Assembly: GCF_016616885.1 (NCBI RefSeq)
Contig: NZ_CP067102.1
Location: forward strand, 3,376,501 to 3,440,500
Direction of reading: 5' to 3'
DNA length: 64,000 nt
DNA from: Bradyrhizobium diazoefficiens
GTDB taxonomy: Bacteria; Pseudomonadota; Alphaproteobacteria; Rhizobiales; Xanthobacteraceae
Shown: positions 35,416 through 46,304 of the stretch, in pieces
How positions within the stretch are numbered: position 1 is the stretch's first letter
How the letters are laid out: each line of letters starts with the position of its first letter
Program-made: the position numbers and the translations under genes
The notes under the pieces: model-generated
The model's database searches: none
Seen by the model: only the letters and a program-made list of their open reading frames with translations
Told to the model about the DNA's origin: nothing

Positions 35416-35457
35416 GACCAGTCTATTGATATAGACTGGTCGCGCGGACCGGTCCGC
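35416..35457. repeat. Two adjacent perfect palindromes left of the IS110-family element
   Basis: GACCAGTCTAT (35416-35426) pairs with ATAGACTGGTC (35431-35441) around TGAT. Two bases later GCGGACCGGTCCGC (35444-35457) is a 14-base perfect palindrome. They sit 80-120 bases before the probable left end of the insertion sequence and after a dispersed repeat. They could be a terminator, an operator, or the target-site structure chosen by the element. Confidence 0.6.
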
Positions 35458-35621
35458 TGGGAGCAGCCTTGCCCACCAGTGCCTTGAGCACCTCCGTAGG
35501 AACAGCGCCCCGGCGGAGCGGCCGCGATCGAGATCCAGTAGGAGGTCATGCGCCGAGAGCGCCAGTACAGGGATCGATCGAGATCGCGGTGGTCCGCCTT
35601 GAGAACGCGGAGGTCGCAACA

Positions 35622-36872
35622 ATGATGGAAGATGTGCACTGGTTCGTCGGGATCGATTGGGCAACGCAGAGCCATAGCGTTTGCCTGCTGGATGCCGAAG
35701 GAAGACGAATAGCTCAGCATGAGTTCGCCCATGGCGGCGCTGGGCTGACGGAGTTGCGCGATTGGTTGCTTGAGAAAACCAGGGCTGCTCCGGGACAGAT
35801 CGCAGTGGCGATCGAGATGCCGCATGGCCCGGTCGTGGAGATGCTGCTCGAGCATGGATTTGCGGTCTTTGCCATCAATCCCAAGCAGCTCGACCGCTTC
35901 CGTGATCGCTTCACGGTGGCTGGCGCCAAGGACGACCGCCGCGATGCCCATGTGCTCGGAGGCTCGCTACGCACGGACCGTGCAGCCTTCCGCCAGCTTG
36001 CGGCCGACGATCCGGTGATCATCGAGCTGCGCGAGTGGTCGCGCATGGCGGACGAGCTGACGCAGGAGCGCACGCGTCTTGCCAATCGCCTGCGCCAGCA
36101 GTTGTGGCGGTATTATCCGCAGGCCGCCAAGCTGACCGACGATGTCGCCGACGCGTGGTTCCTGGCGCTTTGGCAGAAGGTGCCGACCCCGGCCCGGGCG
36201 GCCAAAGCCAGTGAGAAAGCCATCGCGCGCGTTCTCACTGCCTATCGTATCCGCCGTCTCGACGCCGCGACGGTGCTCAGGACTTTGCGCGAGGCACCGC
36301 TGTTCGTGGCGCCGGGCACGACGGAGGCCGCCTGTGCCCACATCCGCAGCCTTGCGGCGCGGCTGCATCTGGTCAATCAGCAGATCAAGGAGGCCCATCA
36401 GAGTCTGGACCGTCTCTGTGCCGAGCTCGAGGGCAAGGAGAATCCGTCGGGGCAGAGTTCGGAGCAGTGCGACGTGACGATCCTACGCTCCTGGCCAGGA
36501 ATCGGCAGGGTCAATCTCGCCACACTGCTTGCCGAGGCCGCAGAGCCTCTGCGCAGACGAAATTACCACGCCTTGCGCGCTTTGGCAGGGGCTGCGCCGG
36601 TGACACGGCAGAGCGGCAAGCAGCGCTTTGTGGTCCGCCGCCTCGCCTGCAACAGACGGCTGCAGAGCGCTCTCCATCACTGGTCCCGTGTCGCTATCCA
36701 GCACGATGCGGCCACCCGGCGACGATATGATGCTTTGCGACAACGAGGACATGGCCACGCGCGGGCTCTACGCAGCGTCGGCGATCGCCTGCTCTTTGCC
36801 CTATGCACGACGCTCGAGCGTCAGACCCCTTACGATGCGGATTACAACACAAAAACGTCAGAAAAAGCCTGA
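35622..36872 (+). CDS. IS110-family transposase (DEDD)
   Basis: About 416 residues, intact. The N-terminal RuvC-like DEDD domain has VGIDWATQSHSVCLLD, AIEMPHGPVVEML and AKDDRRDAHVLGGSL; the C-terminal domain (Transposase_20) has ILRSWPGIGRVNLATLLAEA with the helix-hairpin-helix and the conserved Ser in APVTRQSGKQRF. It catalyses excision and insertion, guided in this family by a structured RNA from the element's own non-coding end. Two ATGs (35622 and 35625) follow GGAGG at good spacing. No frameshift or internal stop is present, so it may be active. Confidence 0.95.
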   Translation: MMEDVHWFVGIDWATQSHSVCLLDAEGRRIAQHEFAHGGAGLTELRDWLLEKTRAAPGQIAVAIEMPHGPVVEMLLEHGFAVFAINPKQLDRFRDRFTVAGAKDDRRDAHVLGGSLRTDRAAFRQLAADDPVIIELREWSRMADELTQERTRLANRLRQQLWRYYPQAAKLTDDVADAWFLALWQKVPTPARAAKASEKAIARVLTAYRIRRLDAATVLRTLREAPLFVAPGTTEAACAHIRSLAARLHLVNQQIKEAHQSLDRLCAELEGKENPSGQSSEQCDVTILRSWPGIGRVNLATLLAEAAEPLRRRNYHALRALAGAAPVTRQSGKQRFVVRRLACNRRLQSALHHWSRVAIQHDAATRRRYDALRQRGHGHARALRSVGDRLLFALCTTLERQTPYDADYNTKTSEKA

Positions 36873-36946
36873 ACCCTATTCCTTTGTTCGGCCTGGCGAG
36901 ACCATTCCTTCGTCCCGACCTGCCGATCGCTAGAGCGTCGCGCGCA

Positions 36947-37007
36947 GACGCCGTCCAGGATGCCGCCGGCACCGGCAAAGCCGGCGCGAAGCGTCCTGGA
37001 CGGCGTC
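36947..37007. ncRNA. Structured 3' end of the IS110-family element, candidate guide (bridge) RNA region
   Basis: GACGCCGTCCAGGA (36947-36960) pairs perfectly over 14 bases with TCCTGGACGGCGTC (36994-37007). The 33-base interior holds a second GCCGG/CCGGC dyad. A tandem 10-base repeat, ATCAACGGAC twice, follows at 37030-37049. The position, in the long right end of an IS1111-like element, is where the guide RNA of that group is encoded. RNA expression is inferred only. Confidence 0.4.
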
Positions 37008-37090
37008 GAGCACGGCGCTATGCTCGCCAATCAACGGACATCAACGGACCCTGACCCTCTTGACTACGGGTAGGAGGTCCTGTGAGAGTT

Positions 37091-37981
<891 letters not shown>

Positions 37982-38022
37982 GGCGGTTTCCTTCCTTATC
38001 TTTTTGTCGGTCTCTCTAGCAC

Positions 38023-38106
38023 GTCATTCCGGGGCGCGCGAAGCGCGAGCTACGGTGCGCAATTGCGCACCGTAGCTCGCGCCAAGAGGGCGCAACCCGG
38101 AATGAC
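38023..38106. repeat. Dispersed repeat, GTCATTCCGGGG family, with a 40-bp perfect palindrome
   Basis: Outer ends GTCATTCCGGGGCGCGCG and CAACCCGGAATGAC mark the family. The centre differs from other copies: 38043-38082 is a 40-base perfect palindrome with arms beginning GCGCGAGCTACGGTGCGCAA. It lies between the amidase and enoyl-CoA hydratase genes. Confidence 0.85.
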
Positions 38107-38116
38107 TGAACTGCAG

Positions 38117-39538
38117 CTACTTTGCCGGCGGCTTGGGCCAGGGCTGCTGCGCGCCGCGCAGGCCCTCGAACGCTTTGGCCATGCCCAGCACGCCGATATC
38201 GTCGAAGCGGCGCCCGACGATCTGCACGCCGATGGGAAAACCCTTGGCGTCGAAGCCGCCATTGATGGAGACCGCCGGGTTCTCCGACATATTCCATGGC
38301 ACGGTATAGCAGATGTGCTCGAACGGCCGCATCGGATCGTTGGTCGGCGAGGCCCATTCCGCTGGATAATTCACGTTCGGCGCGGTCGGCGAGATCACAT
38401 AGTCGAGCTCGCAGAACAGCTTTGACGCCGCCGCGCGGATCGTCATGGTCTGGTTGAAGCCGCGGATGACGTCGACGCCCGACAGCTTTGCGCCGGACTC
38501 GCCCCATTTGAAGATGTAGGGCAGCACCTTTGCCTGTTCGGCCGGCGTCAGCTTCGACAGATCGTCCCACATCCGCGCGCGCCAGAAGTTGTCGAGACCA
38601 TCGAGCATCTCGCGCGTGAGGATACCGTCGACCTCGGTGACGACGCTACCTGCGGATTCGAACGCCTTTGCGGCGCTCACCGCGACGTCACGGACCGGCT
38701 TTTCCGCGGGCAGGCCGACGCCGGCATCGAGCATCAGGCCGATGCGGAGTTTGCGCGGAGATTTTTCCAATCCCTTCCAGTTCAAGGGCTCGGCGGGCAG
38801 GCTCATGCCGTCGCGCCGGTCGGGCTTTGCGATCACGCTCATCATCAGCGCGCAATCGTCGACCGTGCGGGTCATGGGGCCGGCGACGCGGCCGACATAG
38901 GTCGGGTCGATCGGCACGCGGCCAAAGCTCGGCTTCAAGCCGACGAGACCGCACCAGCCCGCGGGCAGGCGCACCGAGCCGCCGATATCGGTGCCGAGAT
39001 GCAGCGGGCCATAGCCGGCCGCCGCAGCAGCGCCAGCGCCTGCGCTGGAGCCGCCGGGATTCTTGGAGAGGTCCCATGGATTGCGCGTGAGCGCGTGGAA
39101 AGAGGAGAGCCCCGAGGACAACATGCCGTAATCGGGCATGGTGGTTTTGGCGAAGATGACCGCGCCAGCCTCGCGCAGCCGCGCGGCCGGCGGGGCATCC
39201 TTCTCGGCCGGGACGAGCTTGACGCTGGCGGCGCCGAGCGGCACCGGCACGCCCTTGGTCGCGATATTGTCCTTGACCGTGACAGGCACGCCGTCGAGTG
39301 GGCCGGACGGCTCGCCGCCGGTCCAGCGCGCGGTCGAGGCCGCGGCCACCCCGCGCGCGCTGTCGGGATCGAACGCATAGAGCGCCTTGAGGTGCGGTTC
39401 CCACGCAGCGACGTGCGCGAGCAAATCCTCGAGCACCTCGCTTGGCGAGAACTGTTTTGCGCGATAGCCCGCGATCAGATCGACCGCGGAGAGATCGTGC
39501 AGCGAGGTGACCGCCTCTTCGACGCTCTTTTTCTGCAT
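38117..39538 (-). CDS. Amidase (amidase signature family)
   Basis: 473 residues, standard length. The Ser-cisSer-Lys triad is visible: Lys in VPVTVKDNIATKG, Ser in NPGGSSAGAGAAAAAG and Ser in TDIGGSVRLPAG. It hydrolyses C-N amide bonds; the substrate is not readable. It lies two bases downstream of the M20 amidohydrolase gene and belongs to the run of peptidases and peptide-transport genes on this strand, so it may cleave amide or peptide products imported by that transporter. The start MQKKSVEEAV lacks a signal peptide, placing it in the cytoplasm. Confidence 0.9.
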   Translation of the reverse strand: MQKKSVEEAVTSLHDLSAVDLIAGYRAKQFSPSEVLEDLLAHVAAWEPHLKALYAFDPDSARGVAAASTARWTGGEPSGPLDGVPVTVKDNIATKGVPVPLGAASVKLVPAEKDAPPAARLREAGAVIFAKTTMPDYGMLSSGLSSFHALTRNPWDLSKNPGGSSAGAGAAAAAGYGPLHLGTDIGGSVRLPAGWCGLVGLKPSFGRVPIDPTYVGRVAGPMTRTVDDCALMMSVIAKPDRRDGMSLPAEPLNWKGLEKSPRKLRIGLMLDAGVGLPAEKPVRDVAVSAAKAFESAGSVVTEVDGILTREMLDGLDNFWRARMWDDLSKLTPAEQAKVLPYIFKWGESGAKLSGVDVIRGFNQTMTIRAAASKLFCELDYVISPTAPNVNYPAEWASPTNDPMRPFEHICYTVPWNMSENPAVSINGGFDAKGFPIGVQIVGRRFDDIGVLGMAKAFEGLRGAQQPWPKPPAK

Positions 39539-39540
39539 TG

Positions 39541-40704
39541 CTAGACTACCGGCATGCGCGTTTCGATGATGCGGGCGAACATGCTGGCGCCGATCGGCAG
39601 GATCTTGTCGTCGAGCACGAAGCCGGGATTGTGCACGGGCACCGAACCGTCATGGCCGACCCAGAAATAGGCGCCGGGAATGGTCTGCAGCATGTCGGCA
39701 AAGTCCTCGCTTCCCATCTTTGGCTGGCTGCGGGTGATCACCTTGGCGGGGTCGACGATGGTGCGTGCGACGTCCTCGACCACCTTGGACTGCTCGACCT
39801 GGTTGACCAGCACACCAAAGGTGTCACGGATGTCGGCCTCGATCTCGCACTGGAAGGTCGCGGCGATGCCGGCGCAGATCGTGCGGATGCGTTCGCTGAT
39901 CAGGGCGCGGACTTCATCCGAGAAGGTTCGAATGGTGCCGCAGAGATGCGCTTCGCCGGGAATGACGTTGTAGGCGGAGCCGGCATGGATCTGGGTGATC
40001 GACACGACCGCAGCCTGGAGCGGCTCGACGTTGCGGCTGACGACGGTCTGGATCGCCTGTGCCAGCGTGGTCGCGATGATCACCGCGTCCTTGGAGCGCT
40101 CGGGCATCGCGCCATGCGCGCCATAACCGGTGATGCGGAGATCGAAGAAGTCGGCGCCGGCCATTGCCGGTCCCGGCAGGATCGCGATCTCGCCGAGATT
40201 GAGGTCGGGGGCGTTGTGCAGGCCGTAGAGCTCGTCGCAGGGGAATTTCTCGAACAGGCCGTCCTTGATCATCGCGCGGGCGCCGCCGAGGCCTTCCTCG
40301 GCCGGCTGGAAGATCAGGTGCACAGTGCCGTCGAAGTTCCTGGTCTCGGCGAGGTAGCGCGCGGTGCCGAGCAGCATGGTGGTGTGGCCGTCATGCCCGC
40401 AGCCGTGGAAGCGGCCGGGGATCTTCGAGCTCCATTTGAGATTGGTGTTCTCCTCCATCGGCAGCGCGTCCATGTCGGCGCGCAGGCCAATGCGCTTGCC
40501 GCTGGAGCCCTTGCCCTTGATGACGCCGATCACGCCGGTGCCGCCGAGGCCGCGATGCACTTCGATGCCCCAGCCCTTCAGCTTGTCGGCGACGATGCCG
40601 GAGGTGCGGACCTCCTCGAACCCGATCTCGGGATGGGCGTGGATGTCGCGGCGGATGGCAGTGAGTTCGTCGGCATAGCCGTCGATGCGATCAATGGTGG
40701 GCAT
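39541..40704 (-). CDS. M20 family amidohydrolase (hippurate-hydrolase type)
   Basis: 387 residues. IRRDIHAHPEIGFEE, GLRADMDALPM, GCGHDGHTTMLLG and FQPAEEGLGGARAM are the metal-binding and catalytic motifs of the M20D/HipO group. It removes N-acyl or aminoacyl groups from amino acids and small peptides. The gene lies between the M81 peptidase (27 bases upstream) and the amidase (two bases downstream) on the same strand, forming a compact hydrolase block behind the peptide ABC transporter. No signal peptide is present, so it is cytoplasmic. Confidence 0.92.
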   Translation of the reverse strand: MPTIDRIDGYADELTAIRRDIHAHPEIGFEEVRTSGIVADKLKGWGIEVHRGLGGTGVIGVIKGKGSSGKRIGLRADMDALPMEENTNLKWSSKIPGRFHGCGHDGHTTMLLGTARYLAETRNFDGTVHLIFQPAEEGLGGARAMIKDGLFEKFPCDELYGLHNAPDLNLGEIAILPGPAMAGADFFDLRITGYGAHGAMPERSKDAVIIATTLAQAIQTVVSRNVEPLQAAVVSITQIHAGSAYNVIPGEAHLCGTIRTFSDEVRALISERIRTICAGIAATFQCEIEADIRDTFGVLVNQVEQSKVVEDVARTIVDPAKVITRSQPKMGSEDFADMLQTIPGAYFWVGHDGSVPVHNPGFVLDDKILPIGASMFARIIETRMPVV

Positions 40705-40731
40705 ATGTCCTGTCCGGTTGGCGTGACTTGA

Positions 40732-42234
40732 TTAGCGAGATTTGGGCATGAAAACGGGGCCGTTCGGCTTGATGCGGATGCCCGGACGCAGGCGCGTCCA
40801 AGGCAGCGAAGCGGTGTCGGCCGGCATCGCGCCGGGCGCGGCGCAGATCATCAGTTTTTCCGCGATCGGCTCGAAGTCGGCGCGGAAGTGCACCGAGCTT
40901 TTGTTGACCAGAATCTTCTCCGCCGTCGGCTCGATGCCGACATAGCGATACATCGCCTGATCGGCGAGCTGCGCCTTGTGCGATGAGACGACGACGCGGA
41001 CATCGCCGATGCGCAAGGCTGCGGACGGGCCCATCTCCATCTCGCGGCCGCCATAATAGGGGCCGGGCGCGATGAAACGGCCGTCGGAGAGCTTTTCGAC
41101 GACAAACGTCTCGGTATAGGGCTCGTCGCCGGGAATGCCGGACTTGCCGCCGAGCGAGAGCGTGACGGTGGCGCCGACGCCGGCAGCATGCGCGGCCTTG
41201 GCCGATTGGGGATCGTAGATGGCGCCGGTCGCGGCACTCGCCTTATTGCGCACCAGCGCGCGCAGCATACCGGTGGTATCGGAATCGCCGCCGGCGCCGG
41301 GATTGTCCTGGGTGTCGGCGATGATGATCGGCTTGCTCGCGCTCTTCGAAAGTTCCATGGCGTGGCGCACGCCGTCATCGGGTGACCATATCTTGCCGTC
41401 GAAATCGTCCTCGTGGCTTTCGATCAATTTGACGATCGCATCGGCCGCACGGTCCGCGTCGGCTTGCGTCTGGCCATAGGCGAACACGCTCGGTCCGCAA
41501 TCGTGGAAATCAGCGGCGGGGAAGCCGGGCGCGAAAGAGAGTGTCGGAACCGCATCACTCTCCAGCGCGGCGAGCTTTTCGTAGATGCCCTTGGTGGGAA
41601 AGTCGTTGGTGCACTGCCAGCTGATCGCGATCAGGAAGGGCAATTGGCGGAACGACTTTGCGAAGCGCTGCTTCGTCTGCAGCAGCAAAGCGAGATGCTT
41701 CGCGGCGGCGCGGCCGGTCTCGGCCATGTCGATGTGGGGATAGGTGCGGTAGGCGATCAGCGCGTCCGCATGTTCCATCATTGCGGGCGTGACATTGGCG
41801 TGCAGGTCGAGGCTCGCGACCAGCGGGATGTCCTTGCCGATGACGCGGCGCACGCGCGTCAGAATCTCGCCTTCGCCGTCGTCGAGATGCTCGGTCACCA
41901 TCGCGCCATGCACATCGAGATAGACAGCGTCGATCGGTCCGGCCGCGATGCCGTCGACCATCACCTTCACGATGCGCTCGAAAGCGTCCTTGGTGACATG
42001 CGCCGATGGGCTCGCGCCGCAGGCAATCGTCGGAACGAGTTCCCAGCCGTTGGCTTCGGCGCTGTCGACGAAACCGGCAAGGCCGACATTGATGCGCCGC
42101 ATCACCTTCAGCACGTCGGCACCTTCAGTCATCGCCGGCCAGCCGCCGCCATGCTGGAAGTCCGCGAATGTCGCCTTCGTCGGAGCGAAGGTGTTGGTCT
42201 CATGCAGGAAGCCGCCGACGGCGATACGTGTCAT
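40732..42234 (-). CDS. M81 family metallopeptidase (MlrC-like)
   Basis: About 500 residues. MTRIAVGGFLHETNTFAPTK is the typical start of M81/MlrC proteins, and DAVYLDVHGAMVTEHLDDGE, SLDLHANVTPAMMEHADALI and ADTQDNPGAGGDSDTTGML carry the probable zinc ligands. MlrC is known for finishing the breakdown of linearised microcystin; most homologues have unknown substrates. ATG 42234 is preferred over an in-frame start six codons upstream. It is the first hydrolase after the transporter ATPase in this island. Confidence 0.88.
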   Translation of the reverse strand: MTRIAVGGFLHETNTFAPTKATFADFQHGGGWPAMTEGADVLKVMRRINVGLAGFVDSAEANGWELVPTIACGASPSAHVTKDAFERIVKVMVDGIAAGPIDAVYLDVHGAMVTEHLDDGEGEILTRVRRVIGKDIPLVASLDLHANVTPAMMEHADALIAYRTYPHIDMAETGRAAAKHLALLLQTKQRFAKSFRQLPFLIAISWQCTNDFPTKGIYEKLAALESDAVPTLSFAPGFPAADFHDCGPSVFAYGQTQADADRAADAIVKLIESHEDDFDGKIWSPDDGVRHAMELSKSASKPIIIADTQDNPGAGGDSDTTGMLRALVRNKASAATGAIYDPQSAKAAHAAGVGATVTLSLGGKSGIPGDEPYTETFVVEKLSDGRFIAPGPYYGGREMEMGPSAALRIGDVRVVVSSHKAQLADQAMYRYVGIEPTAEKILVNKSSVHFRADFEPIAEKLMICAAPGAMPADTASLPWTRLRPGIRIKPNGPVFMPKSR

Positions 42235-42357
42235 CAATTCAAGCCCAGGCAATCAAAGGTGCGGGACGTTAGCCTTGGCCTTGAGGCAAGGGCAAGCGAG
42301 GAGCCCATGCCGCCGCGCATGGCTTTACGTCATTTTCGAATGCTGTTGATCGCCACC

Positions 42358-42387
42358 CGTCATTGCGAGCGAAGCGCGCAACGACGG
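42358..42387. repeat. Short degenerate copy of the CGTCATTGCGAG repeat
   Basis: CGTCATTGCGAGCGAAGCGC followed by GCAACGACGG keeps only the outer ends of the hairpin seen in the full copies at 33583, 44062 and 62739. It lies between the M81 and ATPase genes. Confidence 0.55.
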
Positions 42388-42398
42388 AGTATGCGGGA

Positions 42399-44048
<1,650 letters not shown>

Positions 44049-44061
44049 CAGGTCACTCCGT

Positions 44062-44177
44062 CGTCATTGCGAGGAGCCCGCGACAAAATTGCAAAGCAAT
44101 TTTGCGCTGGCGACGAAGCAATCCAGAAATCTCTCCGCGGATGCAGACTGGATTGCTTCGCTTCGCTCGCAATGACG
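44062..44177. repeat. Dispersed palindromic repeat, CGTCATTGCGAG family, long copy
   Basis: It has the same outer arms (CGTCATTGCGAG / CTCGCAATGACG) and GAAGCAATCCAG / CTGGATTGCTTC inner arms as other copies. An extra internal dyad, AAAATTGC-AAA-GCAATTTT, makes it longer. It lies inside the transporter gene run, between permease and ATPase. Confidence 0.85.
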
Positions 44178-44205
44178 GAACAAGGGGATGGGCCAGCGGG
44201 ACAAA

Positions 44206-45093
44206 TCACTTCCCCTCCCGCTGCTTCATGCGGGGATCGAGTGCGTCGCGGGCGGCGTCGCCGATCAGATTGATGCTGAGGATGGCGATCGAGAGCAGCA
44301 GGCCCGGCCAGAAGATCAGCGTCGGCTTGAGCTGAAAGTACTGGCGGCCCTCAGCCATGATGTTACCCCACGTCGGCGTCTCCGGCGAAATGCCGGCGCC
44401 GAGGAAGGAGAGGATGGCCTCGGTGAGAATCGCGGAGGCGCAGACATAGGTGCCCTGGACGATCAGCGGCGCGATGGTGTTCGGCATCAGATGCCGCCAC
44501 ATGATCTTCGGCAGCGACGAGCCGACCGAGATCGCAGCTTCCACATAGGGCTCCTCGCGTGCCGACAGCACCACCGAGCGCACCAGGCGCGCGACGCGTG
44601 GGATTTCGGGGATGGTGATCGCGATCAGCACGGTCCAGATGCTGGCGCCGGACAGCGACACTACGGCGATCGCAAGCAAAATGCTCGGCATCGCCATCAA
44701 GCCGTCCATGACACGCATCAGGACGGCGTCGACCAGCTTGAAGAAGCCGGAGACGAGGCCGATCGCTAGGCCGATGACGATCGAGAGGATCGCCGAGCCG
44801 ATGCCGATCAGAAGCGAGATGCGACCGCCATAGATGACGCGCGACAGCAGGTCGCGGCCATAGGCGTCGGTGCCGAGCAGGAATTGCGCCGAGGAGGGCT
44901 TCAGCCGCAGCGACGGCGCAAGCTGGATCGGGTCATGCGGCGCGATCAGCGGCGCCAGGATCGAGATCAGCACGATCAGCGCGAGCAACACGGTGGCCGT
45001 GGCAATGATCGGCGTCGAGGTGAGGAATCCGAAACGCGGCCGCAGCGGCGACGTGATCGGAATGGACGGCTGGGGAAGGGTATCGACTGACAT
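44206..45093 (-). CDS. Peptide ABC transporter permease (DppC type)
   Basis: 295 residues with an N-terminal cytoplasmic stretch, one helix, then a five-helix permease core. LLGTDAYGRDLLSRVIYGGR and AREEPYVEAAISVGSSLPKI (the EAA loop that contacts the ATPase) are diagnostic of DppC/OppC permeases. It pairs with the DppB-type permease encoded 19 bases upstream. The two form the inner-membrane channel for peptides or related molecules such as opines or glutathione. Confidence 0.93.
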   Translation of the reverse strand: MSVDTLPQPSIPITSPLRPRFGFLTSTPIIATATVLLALIVLISILAPLIAPHDPIQLAPSLRLKPSSAQFLLGTDAYGRDLLSRVIYGGRISLLIGIGSAILSIVIGLAIGLVSGFFKLVDAVLMRVMDGLMAMPSILLAIAVVSLSGASIWTVLIAITIPEIPRVARLVRSVVLSAREEPYVEAAISVGSSLPKIMWRHLMPNTIAPLIVQGTYVCASAILTEAILSFLGAGISPETPTWGNIMAEGRQYFQLKPTLIFWPGLLLSIAILSINLIGDAARDALDPRMKQREGK

Positions 45094-45112
45094 TTTTGTT
45101 CTTGTCCTTGCC

Positions 45113-46054
45113 TCAGTACCGGATCCGGGGATCGAGCAGCGTGTAGGCGACGTCGATCAGCAGATTGACGACGACGTAGATCAGCGAAGTCAGCAGGATC
45201 ATCGCCTGGATCACCGGATAGTCGCGCGCCAGCACCGCATCCACGGTGAGGCGGCCGATGCCGGGGATGTTGAACACGCTCTCGGTGACGACCACGCCGG
45301 AGATCAGAAGCGCAAAGCCGGTGCCGATCACGGTGATCACGGGCACGGCGGCGTTGCGCAGCGCGTGCCGCATCATCACCGCGACCTCGTTGATGCCCTT
45401 GGCGCGCGCCGTTCGTACGTAGTCCTCGCCCAGTACATCGAGCATCGCCGCGCGCGTCATGCGTGCGATCAGTGCGACGTAGATGAAGGAGAGCGCACAG
45501 GTCGGCAGGATGATGCGCTCGAAGAAGGGACCGAAGCCGGCCGAGATGCTCTTGAATCCCTGCACCGGCACCCAGCGCAGGTCGATCGCAAACACCTCGA
45601 TCAGGACATAGCCGACCACGAACACCGGCACCGAGAAGCCGAGCACGGAGAGCCCCATCACGAAACGGTCGATCCAGGTGCCATGCTTCCAGGCCGCGAT
45701 GACGCCGAGCGGCACGGCGACAACGACGGCGAGGATGATGGTCGACAGCGCGATCGAGATCGACGGCTCGACGCGCTGGCCGATCATCTTCATGACCGGC
45801 AGGTTGGAGATCAGCGAGGTGCCGAGGTCGCCGTGCAGCAGCTTGCCGACCCAGGTGATGAACTGCACGATCAGCGGCTCGTTGAGACCGAGCGAGGTGC
45901 GGATACGCTCCAGCCGTTCCGGCGTCGCATTGTCGCCGGCAAGGATCGCGGCCGGATCACCCGGCGTCAGCCGCAGCAGCAGGAACACGAACAGGGCCAC
46001 CACGCCCATCACGGGCACGGCAGCGAGAATTCGGCGTATGAGATATCCGAGCAA
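45113..46054 (-). CDS. Peptide ABC transporter permease (DppB type)
   Basis: 313 residues, about six membrane helices. MLGYLIRRILAAVPVMGVVA, LLRLTPGDPAAILAGDNATP and VRTARAKGINEVAVMMRHAL (EAA loop) are typical of DppB/OppB. It is encoded upstream of the DppC-type permease on the same strand. A dispersed repeat (46197-46293) lies between it and the M20 peptidase gene. Confidence 0.93.
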   Translation of the reverse strand: MLGYLIRRILAAVPVMGVVALFVFLLLRLTPGDPAAILAGDNATPERLERIRTSLGLNEPLIVQFITWVGKLLHGDLGTSLISNLPVMKMIGQRVEPSISIALSTIILAVVVAVPLGVIAAWKHGTWIDRFVMGLSVLGFSVPVFVVGYVLIEVFAIDLRWVPVQGFKSISAGFGPFFERIILPTCALSFIYVALIARMTRAAMLDVLGEDYVRTARAKGINEVAVMMRHALRNAAVPVITVIGTGFALLISGVVVTESVFNIPGIGRLTVDAVLARDYPVIQAMILLTSLIYVVVNLLIDVAYTLLDPRIRY

Positions 46055-46196
46055 ATTGGATCCGTCAGTTTAGAGTCAAATCAGCGAGGTGCCATTGGCA
46101 GCTTGCCATCAGCCTAACATTTCAGCAATTCCCGTGCCATCGGTGGCGTCATACCACACATGGCGGCATGTCCGGCTTTCGATGGTGGCTTCTTCG

Positions 46197-46293
46197 CAGG
46201 GTGGGCAAAGCGAAGCTTGCCCACCATCACGACCACGCTTCCGATGGGAATGATCGGCACGGTGCGCGAGGAGCGCGCCTTTGCCCATCTTAC
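46197..46293. repeat. Dispersed palindromic repeat, GTGGGCAAAG family (copy 3)
   Basis: Starts CAGGGTGGGCAAAGCGAAGC, contains TTGCCCACC, and ends GCGCGCCTTTGCCCATCTTAC. The ends are inverted repeats with a few mismatches. It lies between the M20 peptidase and DppB-type genes. Confidence 0.75.
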
Positions 46294-46304
46294 AGGCTGC
46301 GGTG

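Larger units (their letters stand above)
35538..37079 (+). mobile_element. IS110-family insertion sequence (probable IS1111-like layout)
   Basis: One intact transposase gene is flanked by GTAGGAGGTC at 35538-35547 and again at 37070-37079. If these direct repeats are the core sites, the element is about 1.53 kb, a normal size, with ~75 bases left and ~200 bases right of the gene. A short left and long right non-coding end is the IS1111-group pattern. No terminal inverted repeats are seen, as expected. The right end holds a 14-bp stem hairpin. Exact ends are inferred. Confidence 0.6.
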
